Shown here: one piece after another, positions 22,941 to 31,981 of the stretch
Layout: each line of letters begins with the position of its first letter
Numbering within the stretch: position 1 is the first letter of the stretch
NCBI GenBank assembly: GCA_947311845.1
Contig: CAMZMU010000040.1
Coordinates: forward strand, 66,335,564-66,399,563
DNA: 64,000 nucleotides
From: Poa pratensis
Lineage: Eukaryota > Streptophyta > Magnoliopsida > Poales > Poaceae
Direction of reading: 5' to 3'
The notes under the pieces: model-generated
What the model was told of the DNA's origin: nothing
Databases searched by the model: none
The model's input: the letters and a program-made list of their open reading frames with translations, nothing else
Made by a program: the position numbers and the translations under genes

Positions 22941-23097
22941 TGTTGAATATATTGTGTACCTGTATATTGTGTTGTAGGCCCACCTCCTAGTTTTCCTGTA
23001 TAGTTGAGGTAGAGGCCCACCTTGTACTCTTATATACGTGCCTAGTGCACCCGATCAATGCATTGTGAGTTGCCTGGCAAAACCCTAAGTTTCTACA
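22941..23097 (+). repeat. Copia-1 3' LTR
   Basis: 157 bp, TGTTGAATAT to TTTCTACA, preceded by the G-rich polypurine tract at 22929-22940. It differs from the 5' LTR at about four sites. Confidence 0.92.
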
Positions 23098-23472
23098 CTT
23101 CCAAACGGCACACTAGATTTCCAAGTGCATCACACGAGTCTAAATCTTCCCAAATCGTGTGGAAATCGTACTGTTTTCACTGCAATCCTTACAAAATCTC
23201 ATGTGAAACGTAATGCAACCCATAGACCGATATACGACAGCCGTACGTAGTCACAAACACGCTTGAGCTATTCATCAACTCGTATCGCCGCTGATCTGTT
23301 GCGGTTCTAACAGCAGAGTGGCACTCCAGCTTAGCTGAGTAACACATACAGACGAAGTGATTTACAGATGAAGATATATACTCGATCGTGTGTTGCTTAA
23401 TTATCCAGGTCAATTATCTCATCCCCGATCGCGCCTATACAAAACTGCTTGATCGCGCGCGCAGCATGCATG
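23098..23472. other. Spacer, probably containing the 3' UTR of the lumen protein gene
   Basis: There is no coding region. The part next to 23473 lies immediately downstream of the minus-strand gene and is its likely 3' UTR. The Copia-1 boundary is at 23097. Confidence 0.5.
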
Positions 23473-24198
23473 TCAATCTTGCCCGCTGAAGTCGACGGTC
23501 TTGAACGACTGGTGCAGACGGCGGAGGACGGCCTCGTCGCGCCCCCACTCGGCGTTGGGTGCCGTAACGAAGTGCGCGTACAGCTTGTTCCTCGCGCAGG
23601 TGACCGATATGAGGCTGTGCCCGCCGGCGCCGGCCACCTCGTACTCGTAGTACACCTGCCCATCCCCGTCCTTGCGCTCCGACGACGCCACGTCGTCCGC
23701 CGACGAGATCTGGTCCTGCAGCCCAACGTCGGAGAGCGCGAGGTTGTCGAGCACGGCGCCGACGGGCGCCAGCTTGCGGAAGCCCGAGAGGAAGGTGAGG
23801 TACTCCTTCTCTGAGCGCTTGCGCGGGTTGTAGAACTCGCTGTCCGTGCCGTTGGTGCCCTTCTCCACCTTGGACACCAGCCGCTCCTTCCACCCCTCGG
23901 GAACGTCGTACACGTACTCCGCCGCGTCCTTCTTGTTCGCGTTCCCGCCGTACCCGCCGTAGTTCGCCGCGCTCGCCGCCGTGCCGTAGTAGGTCTTGAA
24001 CTCGGCCTCCGCGTGCAATGGCGCCACGGGGGACAACAGCAGGATGCCGGCCGCGGCCGCCGCGGCCAGCGTGGCCGTGAGCGGCGGCCTGGGCGTCGGG
24101 AGCCTCACGGACTGTGGCGCTGGCTGCGATGAGGAGGTGGAGGCGGCGGTGGTGGTGAGGAGAGGGGAAGGGGAGAAGAGGGAGGCGAGCATGGTCAT
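23473..24198 (-). CDS. Thylakoid lumenal 19 kDa protein, PsbP family, chloroplast
   Basis: An intact single-exon frame of 241 codons. Residues 1-39 are Ser/Thr/Pro-rich like a chloroplast transit peptide. Residues 40-61 form an Ala/Leu hydrophobic lumen-transfer segment ending in an AEA site (63-65). Cleavage there leaves about 176 residues, near 19 kDa. The mature part starts EFKTYYGTAASAANYGGYGG and has the PsbP/Mog1-like fold region (YVYDVPEGWKERLVSKVEKG, SEFYNPRKRSEKEYLTF, SLISVTCARNKLYAHF, ending with LHQSFKTVDF). It matches what I remember of the lumen 19 kDa protein (Arabidopsis At3g63540 type). No twin arginine is visible before the hydrophobic segment, so Sec rather than Tat import is inferred. 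Its exact role in photosynthesis is not established from sequence. It appears functional and is the cleanest host gene in the window with H2B. Confidence 0.92.
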   Translation of the reverse strand: MTMLASLFSPSPLLTTTAASTSSSQPAPQSVRLPTPRPPLTATLAAAAAAGILLLSPVAPLHAEAEFKTYYGTAASAANYGGYGGNANKKDAAEYVYDVPEGWKERLVSKVEKGTNGTDSEFYNPRKRSEKEYLTFLSGFRKLAPVGAVLDNLALSDVGLQDQISSADDVASSERKDGDGQVYYEYEVAGAGGHSLISVTCARNKLYAHFVTAPNAEWGRDEAVLRRLHQSFKTVDFSGQD

Positions 24199-25839
24199 GG
24201 TGGACCTCGACGACGTGCCCCTGCGGTGGTTCGCGCACGATTTTGTGTGGTTTTTGTGTCGCTGAGAGGATAGGAGAGATCGGCGTGGCTTATCCGGTCC
24301 GAGCGACGAGGCTACCGCTTCTCCTTGTCGCTGTAAGTGTAAGGAAATTGTGACTGCATGGGCTTGCGGCCCAGTAATTCAGCAACTCAGCAAGGCCTTT
24401 CGTTGAACGATACAGGAACTTCTTGAGATGCCGTAATTGTTTTTGGAATGGGCCACATGTAGGGCGGCCCATTTATGGGACCAGTTTTATCCTGAAAAAC
24501 ATCAAGTAATAAATAGAATCTCCAAAATTATTTTTAGAAAGTTGAGAAAAATTCATATAGTTATTAAATATTCACGGGGTTTAAAAAAATTCATATGAGA
24601 AGAAAAATATCCGCACTGCTCAAAATAATTGTTCGCTAGTTAAAAAGATGTTCGTATGAGGGAAAATATATGTTCATACAGTACAAAATAACTATTCACA
24701 AGGTTCAAAGATATTGAAGTATTGCACAGATAGAAATCTGTATGGTTTTATAAAGAAACAAGAAAATAGGAAAAGAAAACATGAAAAAAATAGAAAACGG
24801 AGGAAAGAAAAATAGGTAAAGATAAAAGAAACAAGAAACAAAACATAAACAAAAATGCAAAAGAAAACTAAATGCTTACCTGGACAGGCCCACACGGGCA
24901 AGACCTTTAGACCTTTAGAAAACACTATGAGCGTTGTCTAGAAATTGCCATAGAGTTCGGTGTTGGGAGAGAAAATGGAACGTATTATGATGGCATACTA
25001 AGAATTTGGGACAAACTTTTTTTTATAGATATTAGCCTACTCACGCGGTAAAAATACACCTTTCGATCTAATTCACAAATTCGAGTGAAGTGACTTGGAA
25101 TTTTTGTGTGGCGTCCACCACAAATAATTCTTTCTTATTATTTGTGGAAAATGAGGAATTTATATTTTAACTAATCATTAAGTAATGTGAATGTTTTAGT
25201 TGGAGTCCAAGGTGCTAGATTTATCAATTAACCAAGGAGAACTACTGATGTAAGTAAAAATAAATAAAACTACAACACATCCAAGGAACAGCGCGTAAAG
25301 GCAACCTTACTACCATCACAGACACGAGACACGACACGGAAAAGAACTCATCCATCGAGGTTGCTTGCAAGCATGGTGAAACTTGAAAATTTTGATCCAA
25401 ATTTTAAATTTTAACACAGAATGAACTAGTTTATAGAAAAATCACGATTTAACCCTATCATAGCGTCCGCACCTTAAGTGTCATGATAGACAGCACGATG
25501 CCCTGATCAAGGGCGTCATGGACCATGGCTCCGCCAGTCAAGCCGTCATACTTACTAACATGGCGCCGCGGGCCACGGGGCATGTGACTTAAGAATAACC
25601 GGCACGCTGCCTCCACGGGCCAAGGCGCCATGTGAGTTAAGAATAAACCGGACGCACGGCCTATCGAAGCCAAACCGTTCACTTCTCTCATACGCCCGCC
25701 GACCCCGTCGCCTCTCTCTTCTTTTCTCAAATCCATCTCGAGATGCTCATATCAAACTCTTTTTTGGTGAATTTTCACTAGTTTTTTTTTTTATAATTAC
25801 AAGGGCGTGCCACCAATCTGACAATGAAGTACCCACCAG
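24199..25839. other. AT-rich intergenic DNA upstream of the lumen protein gene
   Basis: The first few hundred bases left of the gene end should hold its 5' UTR and promoter; I cannot single out a TATA box. The rest is AT-rich with no gene. At about 25550-25660 two similar short blocks (GGCGCC plus GTGA[C/G]TTAAGAATAA) form a loose direct repeat. Confidence 0.5.
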
Positions 25840-25853
25840 AAACAAGATGGAGA

Positions 25854-26641
25854 AACAGTTTCCCTTTCCTCTGCACACACGACCCTATTTCTGGAACCCC
25901 CTCCCCTTCTACAGTACCCAGAGGCGCATCGGAGGCGACTTCGGTCTTCCCGGCGGCCGCCGGCGTATCCGTGGGATTCCCCACCCTCCGCCTGCCGCTA
26001 CGGCGGCGGGAGGGTGGGGAATCCCCGGATCTGCGTTCCGGCGGGTAGATAGGGAGCCTTGGGGCGGCGCTGGCGTGGTGGGGTCGCCGGCGGCGTCCTT
26101 TTGGTGCTCTGCAGCTCCCCCGTTCCGGCGTCGTCTTCGACGGCGCTGCCGAGCTGCGGGTGAGTCACCTTCCCCCCGTTGCTTTCTCTGGCGGCGACGG
26201 CGGGATCGTGGCGTGTGTACAGGTGGCTGGTGGAGGAGAATCAAGATGGTGGAGGTGCGGGCTGGTGGCGTGCTGGTGGAGGATCTGAGGCGCAGGCCTC
26301 GGATCTGGGGCAGATCAAGCTTGGGGAGGCCCCCCGGCCGATATTGCTTCGTCGACTTCAGATCCAGCTCCACGGAGCTGGTGGGTACTGCGGCTCGTCA
26401 ACGCCTTCGGGCTAGGAGCTCTTCTGCTCCCGCGGCGGGTGTTCCTGGTGGCTGCCTTCTTCGGCGTCCTCGGCGGTGGAGGGACGGCGTGCCGGCGACC
26501 TGGAGGTTGAAGATGGACTGGTTCATCGCTGCTGTTCTTGGTTTCTTCTCGTTTCTGTCTTTGCTTGTATTTCGATGTGTAAGGCTCCCTTTTTAGTATG
26601 AATACAAGTATGAAAAATCAAAAAAAAAAAAAAAAAAAAAA
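25854..26641 (+). mobile_element. Poly(A) retroposon (retrocopy or non-autonomous LINE-mobilised RNA)
   Basis: The sequence ends in a run of about 25 A (26620-26644) and is flanked by the 14-bp direct repeat AAACAAGATGGAGA (25840-25853 and 26642-26655). This is the signature of target-primed reverse transcription. The about 790-bp body is GC-rich, begins AACAGTTTCCCTTTCC and ends in a T-rich 3' UTR-like stretch. It has no Pol III boxes that I recognise and is long for a SINE. An open frame over it starts with an ATG inside the flanking duplication, so that frame is not native to the retroposon. The parent RNA is unidentified. Confidence 0.88.
25973..26025. repeat. Strong hairpin inside the retroposon
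   Basis: Left arm 25973-25992 (GGGATTCCCCACCCTCCGCC) pairs with 26005-26025 over about 20 bp with one bulged G; the loop is about 12 nt. A transcript would fold into a very stable stem. Confidence 0.8.
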
Positions 26642-26655
26642 AAACAAGATGGAGA

Positions 26656-26937
26656 TCCCACAAAAATAGTTTTACACCTTTAGGCCCGATTGTTCACGTG
26701 CTATGGACCCACGAAAAATACGACGGATTGTGTAGAAACGTCCGGAAATATTCATGGGGCGCAATTTTTCCTGACATTCCAATCAGGCCCTAATGACAGA
26801 CTGACAGTAATGTTGAGTTCATTGTTCCATTGCATCAATGAAACAGAGTTTGTACATCTTCTCAGGTTCACAGGGAGGCGAACACGGCAGACAAAGTTTG
26901 TACCGGTTGGTTTGAGTCATAAGAATCTGGTGTTGTT
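26656..26937. other. Short spacer between retroposon and Copia-2
   Basis: No gene is recognised. Together with 29239-29356 it is the pre-insertion target of the following LTR element. Confidence 0.5.
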
Positions 26938-27108
26938 TGTTAGAGATATATTCGGTGTACGTATATTTTGGTAGTTTAGGATTTGTAATCCGTCTCCTAC
27001 CTTATCTCTAGGAGAGGCCTCTTGCCCTCCAAGTTTTGTACCCCATATATACTCGCACATGTGGCTCAATACAACATCCACCAATTCCGCCAATCTCATA
27101 ATTCTACA
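26938..27108 (+). repeat. Copia-2 5' LTR
   Basis: 171 bp, TG...CA, followed at once by the primer site at 27109. Partner at 29068-29238. Confidence 0.9.
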
Positions 27109-29067
27109 TGGTATCAGAGCGGCACGTTCTGACCTTAGCCACCGCCGCCGCGCTTCCGCACCGCGTCGCCCCGGGGAGATCGATCTCCATGATCTCTCTC
27201 GGGGGGCCGCGCCGCCCATACCTAGGGTTCGTCCACCGTTCGTGTTGATCGGCTGCCCTAGAGTCTTTTTCCCCGGTCGTTGATCCGGTTTTTTTTCTCT
27301 CGCCGGTCGTTTTTGATCGGCGTTTCTTTTTGGTTTTTCGATCTAAGATCGGTTTGCGTCCCCCGCCACCGCCGCCGTCTTCTTGCGTCTCTACTTCGAC
27401 AACGGCATCGACCTGCACCGGCATCCTCCTCGACAGACGGCTATCGCGGCCGACTCGCCGGCACCGACTCCGCACCGTCCGGCTCCTCCAAGCCGGCTAT
27501 CGCGGACGACACGCCGACGCCGACTTCGCACCGACCGGCTCGTCTTCACCGACCGCGCAGCAAGGCCGGACGCGCTGTCCAAGGGACGCCTCGACGCGTC
27601 ACCGCCGGCTTCTCTCGCTTGCAAGGTCTCCATCGCCGGTTCATCTTCGCCGTCATCGACCGAGACTTCACTGACAACTTCGCCATCGACTCTGATTTGC
27701 GCGTCGTCATCGCCGCCATGGCGCGTACCGCGCTGCGTCGGTCTGATCAACCGAACGCGCGCATGTCTACACCAAGCACGTCCCCGAGCACGCGCCTATC
27801 ACCGATCGAGCTACAGGGTGCCGCCGCGTCACCCCTTCGGGCTGCCGCGCCGCCGTCATTGGTCCATGTTGCCGGCAACCAACTCGCCTTCCCAGGCGAG
27901 TCCGCCGCTGGCGGTTTGCCGCCGTCGCCCCGACCCGCGCGCTGCTGCTGCGTCGCCCTTTCGGGCTGTAACGCCGCGGCACGCGGTCCACTCTGCCGTC
28001 CCCGCGTGTCGACTTCTACGTGGTATGCGCCGCGCCGCCTCCCTAGGCGCGGGAACGCCACCGTCCACGCATGGTCTTCGTCAAGCCGCCGGGTTCTTCC
28101 TCGCCTACTTCGAGTAAACGCCGCTGCCATCTACAGGTAACCTGCATGGCCACTTCAGGCCATCGCAGGTCCCGCCGACCACTCCTTGTCCAGTGTCCAG
28201 CATGGCCACTCCAGGCCGTCGCTGCCTTCGCCGCCTTCTACGTCTTCGTCCACCACGACCTCGTCGCCAGCGTCATCATCCCCGTCCCCGACTACGTCTA
28301 CTCCGACAACCGCGGACTGCATCGACATCTCTCCCTCTACGTCGCTCTGCGACTCTTAACCGTTCAGGAGGCCTCCTCTGCTAGTCCCTCCGACGCTGGC
28401 ATATGGTTCACGGTGGTCCCAGCCCACGCATGAACGGTACTAGCAACACCGGTGCGTGCCTTCGTCCCCGACGTGTCCCCTGGTTTGGCAAGCCCGGGTC
28501 GGCACCTCGTCTTCATCGGCTTCGACAACGTCTTCGGCATCGACTTCCTCCTCTACGGCTGCCTCGACCGCGTCACCGACTTCGTATTTGAGTACTCGGT
28601 TCTGGCAAAACCGGAGTATGCCTTCGTCCCCGACGTGCGACTTGTTCCGGCAAAACAATGGCTGCACCTCGTCCTCGACGGTTCGTACTGCGTCGTCTCC
28701 GGCATCGGCATCCTCGACGACTGCCTCGACGTGTCTCCGTCATCTTCACGCGCTCTATGCGCCTGCGGCTTCATGTGCGTCTACCTCGACACCGGCAACC
28801 CCTCGCACGGCGACCCCTCGCACGGCTACCACGACCAAGGCTGCACCGCCCAACGCTCTCGGCTCCCTCGACATCGGCAAGGGCTACCACCTCGCTTGAG
28901 CACCTCTTCAGCTTCCTCTACAGTCCAAGCTCCGCGCCGCGACACCGTCCACGACGTTCCCGTTCGTACTGCGGGGAATGTCAGCTGGATTCTACTTCGG
29001 TTTATCTCCAGTCTGACCTTCCGCGACGTTCCAGTTGTTCACGACGCTACCACTACGACTGCGGGGA

Positions 29068-29238
29068 TGTTAGAGATATATTCGGTGTACGTATATTTTG
29101 GTAGTTTAGGATTTGTAATCCGTCTCCTACCTTATCTATAGGAGAGGCTTCTTGCCCTCCAAGTTTTGTACCCCATATATACTCGCACATGAGGCTCAAT
29201 ACAACATCCACCAATTCCGCCAATCTCATAATTCTACA
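29068..29238 (+). repeat. Copia-2 3' LTR
   Basis: 171 bp, preceded by a G-rich polypurine tract ending at 29067. It is nearly identical to the 5' LTR. Confidence 0.9.
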
Positions 29239-29356
29239 TCGTTCTTCATCCGAAACTTCTACAGGAAGGATCAGACATTCAGACCCAAGCTGTGTGAAGC
29301 AGTTCGCCACGTGTGTTGTCCAGGACGAGCAAGCATCTCGTCATCAGTTCATCTCG

Positions 29357-31090
29357 TATGATCCAGAGACTCCAAACCGCTGCAGACCGCAGCGCATAAT
29401 TTATTTCTATCACAGTGATCGTTCGAAGTGAGCCAGCAAGCAGAAATGTCATCAACTGATGTTAGATTGTGTGCTTACAGAAAAATCTGAGATTCACTCC
29501 CAAACTTTACTAGCAATCACACATTCAAAGATTAAGTGATATGTATTTTAGCTCCACAGCAAAGTTGTTGAAAGGTTCCCTCACTGGGTTCAGCAAATAA
29601 ACAGATATGGACTACAAAAAACAGTTCAAACCAAAAGTTCAGAATCGGATTCCCATTTTTTTTCGAACCTCGGCAATGCCTTTGATTGATAAAGTCGAAA
29701 AGAGTTGGACGGTTTATAAGGGAAACCGGCCAAAAACCATACAACACAACGCACCACACCGGCCCGGAGGCCACGCCCCAAAAAACGAGTCGACGACCAT
29801 GTCGCCCTAGCGAAACCATGGCCGACACCAACACGGCGGAGACGACCTCAACGCAAGAAGAAACCCGGAGCCGCCGCTCCGACATCCACACCGGCCCGAA
29901 GGCCACGTCCCTAATCTAGTCGACGACCATGTCGCCCAAGCAACCAAAGCCGACACTAAACACGGCGGGGGCGACCTCAACGCAAGACGAAATCCGGAGC
30001 CGCCGCTCCGACTTCCACGCCGGCCCAAGGGCCGCGCACCACCTAGCCGAAGACGAAGCTCGCCGCCGCCAACCACCATCAGCCTCCACAAGTCCCACTG
30101 GCAGATGAAACATCCAAAGCTAGGCCCCAAGAGGCAAGCGACGCAGGAGCGCCGCCCTCGCCCTTCCCCCGGAGAACCCGGCGTGGAGAAGTAACAGAAC
30201 CACCTCGACGACGCCTTCAAGAAGGACGCGGCGCCCTAGGGCGTCGCCGTCGTCGGCCCTGGCCGACAGCCAGGGCAGGGCTTTCGCCCGGCGATGCGTC
30301 GCAGACCCCACAATCCACCATCAAGGACCGGCCAGTCCACCTTCACCGCATGCCGCAGCCACCGTGGCACCTCACACCACGACGGCGCCGCGCCGACCAA
30401 GCCCGGGGCCACCGCCCCGGCATTCCCATTTGGAAACCAAAATAAATTAGAATAAGAAAGCATATTTTCTCCACCTGCGAACCTGAAAACATAGTTCATT
30501 TTCGTGAGGTCCAGAGACTCCAAAGCGCCGCAGGACGCAGCACAAAAGTTATTTCTATCAGAGTGTTTGTTGGAAGTGAGCCACCAAGCAGAAATGTCAT
30601 CAACTGATGTTGGACTGTTTACAACCAAAAAATCTGAGATAAACTCACCAGCTTAACTAGCAATCACGCATTCAAAGAATAAGTGCTCTGAGATAAACTC
30701 CACAAAAATGTTGTTGCAAGGTTCTGTCACTAGGTTCAGCAAATATACCGTCTGAATACATGTAAACCAAGGATGTGCTCGGTTGCAGCAAGTGTAACGC
30801 TAATGGTAGCGGTTTGAGAATACATCGTGATTGCAAATGGAATGGGTGGAGGGGACTGATTATGTCTGGTTCGTGAAGATACTGGTATACAGATACTACA
30901 ATACAACGTTTGGTTCTTGAACTGTATTCTGATTACAAATGGTGGTGACAGACAAATTGAAATCCTGATGAATGTTCATGTTTCCTCTTCCGTCCCAATT
31001 GAAAGCCATTCTCAGAAGAAGAGAAAAGACACGAGCTTCTAAAACAGTTCAAACCAAAGTTCAGAATCTGATTCTTATTTTGAAACCAAA
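29357..31090. repeat. Diverged tandem duplication interrupted by a retroposon
   Basis: Unit 1 (about 29357-30507, including the inserted retroposon) and unit 2 (about 30508-31090) share blocks starting at GTCCAGAGACTCCAAA-like sequence. Other shared blocks are GCAGAAATGTCATCAACTGATG and, near the ends, CAGTTCAAACCAAA followed by GAAACCAAAATAAA. Unit 2 has about 270 extra bases (30765-31040). No coding region is seen; it lies in the 3' flank of the H2B gene. Confidence 0.75.
29659..30421 (-). mobile_element. Second poly(A) retroposon, minus orientation
   Basis: A T-run (29656-29663) at the left end is the A-tail of a minus-strand insert. The direct repeat ATTCCCATTT (29649-29658 and 30422-30431) flanks it. 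The uninterrupted counterpart is visible at about 31060-31080 in the second unit of the surrounding duplication. The GC-rich body contains two 130-bp direct repeats (29791-29920 and 29921-30050, starting CGACGACCATGTCGCCC). No RT or endonuclease motif is visible, so it is non-autonomous; the source RNA is unknown. Confidence 0.82.
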
Positions 31091-31344
31091 ATAAAGTAGC
31101 GTTAACAAACACAAAGTAGTACGACTAACAATGTCTCGAGATCCAGATTGAAACGGTGAAGGTCAGATTGACAGGAACAATAATATTTCTTCAGATTGCA
31201 CTAACAGTGATGTTCCCACAGGCAGTACGACGCTTACAAGATGACATTTTCAGAACACAGTAGAACATCTAACTACCGAGCACCAGATTCATCGACAGAT
31301 GAACCATACTAACGAGGGGAACTCTACAAGAACACAACAACTGC
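31091..31344. other. 3' flank of the H2B gene
   Basis: The non-coding sequence left of the H2B stop probably includes its 3' UTR. Nothing else is recognised. Confidence 0.5.
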
Positions 31345-31803
31345 TTAAGAGGACGTGAACTTGGTGACGGCCTTGGTGCCCTCGGAGACGGCATGCTTGG
31401 CGAGCTCGCCGGGGAGGACGAGGCGGACGGAGGTCTGGATCTCCCGGGACGTGATGGTGGGCTTCTTGTTGTAGCGCGCGAGCTTGGCGGACTCGCCGGC
31501 CAGTTTCTCGAAGATGTCGTTGATGAAGGAGTTCATGATGGACATGGCCTTGGAGGAGATGCCGATGTCGGGGTGCACCTGCTTCAGCACCTTGAAGATG
31601 TAGATCTTGTAGGTCTCGACGCTCTTCTTGGCCTTCTTCTTGCCCTTCTTCTCGCCGCCCTCCTTGGAGGCGGTCTTCCCGGCGGGGAGGCTCTTCCCGG
31701 CCTTGGGCTTCTTCCCGGCAGGGGCCTTCTCGGCCTTCTCCGCCGCGGGCTCCTCCTCAACGGGCTTCTTCGCCGCCGGCTTCTTCTCCGCCTTGGGGGC
31801 CAT
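31345..31803 (-). CDS. Histone H2B
   Basis: An intact 152-residue frame from [13 protein letters not shown] to VTKFTSS, the normal plant H2B length. The Lys/Ala/Pro-rich N-terminal tail (about residues 1-60) has the repeated KK and PAxKK pattern. The histone fold follows from [20 protein letters not shown] through [20 protein letters not shown] and [20 protein letters not shown], ending with the [16 protein letters not shown] helix. The C-terminal AVTKFTS contains the Lys that is monoubiquitinated in plants. It pairs with H2A in nucleosomes. The gene is intronless, as usual for replication-dependent plant histones, and its promoter carries histone-type elements. Confidence 0.98.
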   Translation of the reverse strand: MAPKAEKKPAAKKPVEEEPAAEKAEKAPAGKKPKAGKSLPAGKTASKEGGEKKGKKKAKKSVETYKIYIFKVLKQVHPDIGISSKAMSIMNSFINDIFEKLAGESAKLARYNKKPTITSREIQTSVRLVLPGELAKHAVSEGTKAVTKFTSS

Positions 31804-31925
31804 GGGATCTGCTGGTGTCTCCGGAGAGGGAGTGTGCAGTGGCGGCGGCGGTGGTTTGGCTCGAAGGAGGTGGGGTATTGAGGATTTGAGATTGAGATGT
31901 GAGGAGAGGACGAGGGGCGGAAACC

Positions 31926-31981
31926 TTAATATAGGAGAAGGAGGTGGGCGCTGATTGGTAGATGGTGGGTTGCCGCGGATC
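31926..31981 (-). promoter_or_regulatory. H2B promoter: TATA, CCAAT and histone octamer
   Basis: Read on the minus strand, a TATA-like TATATTAA lies at 31926-31933, about 125 bp before the start codon. CCAAT lies at 31954-31958. The plus-strand sequence CGCGGATC at 31974-31981 is the plant histone octamer that drives S-phase expression. Order and spacing fit a plant histone promoter. Confidence 0.75.

Larger units (their letters stand above)
4800..23097 (+). mobile_element. Copia-1: Ty1/copia retrotransposon split by a gypsy complex
   Basis: It is bounded by two 157-bp LTRs (4800-4956 and 22941-23097) that begin TGTTGAATAT, end TTTCTACA and differ at about four positions by eye. A tRNA-iMet-type primer site follows the left LTR, and a G-rich polypurine tract (GACTGCGGGGGG) precedes the right one. 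Domain order is gag, integrase, RT, RNase H, the copia order. The rest of gag and the protease are missing; gypsy DNA occupies 5549-19896. Flanking 5-mers are ACTCC (left) and CTTCC (right), only three of five matching, so no clean target duplication remains. The short LTRs fit an Ale/Retrofit-like lineage, but I have not verified that. Confidence 0.88.
26938..29238 (+). mobile_element. Copia-2: pol-less LTR element with 171-bp LTRs
   Basis: LTRs at 26938-27108 and 29068-29238 start TGTTAGAGATATATTCGG, end ATTCTACA and differ at about three sites. The primer site TGGTATCAGAGC (27109-27120) is of tRNA-iMet type, and a polypurine tract (CGACTGCGGGGA) precedes the 3' LTR. Flanking 5-mers are TTGTT (left) and TCGTT (right), probably a target duplication with one change. 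The 1.96-kb interior is very GC-rich with many TCGTC/CGAC runs. Its overlapping long frames in several phases show no gag or pol motif. It resembles a large TRIM or short LARD of copia type and must be mobilised in trans. Confidence 0.88.

Noticed and set aside
4795..23102. Target duplication for Copia-1
   Set aside because: The flanking 5-mers ACTCC and CTTCC agree at only three positions; not good enough to claim.
25847..26596. 249-codon plus-strand frame over the retroposon
   Set aside because: Its ATG lies in the flanking target duplication, and the translation is Arg/Gly-rich low complexity without a domain.
27280..28140. 286- and 244-codon frames in Copia-2
   Set aside because: They overlap in different phases, are compositionally biased by the CGAC/TCGTC runs, and show no gag or pol motif.
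28452..29141. 229-codon frame at the end of Copia-2
   Set aside because: It runs through the polypurine tract into the 3' LTR, so it cannot be a conserved coding region of the element.
31393..31881. 162-codon frame opposite histone H2B
   Set aside because: Antisense shadow of a GC-rich histone gene, Leu/Gly-rich with no domain.
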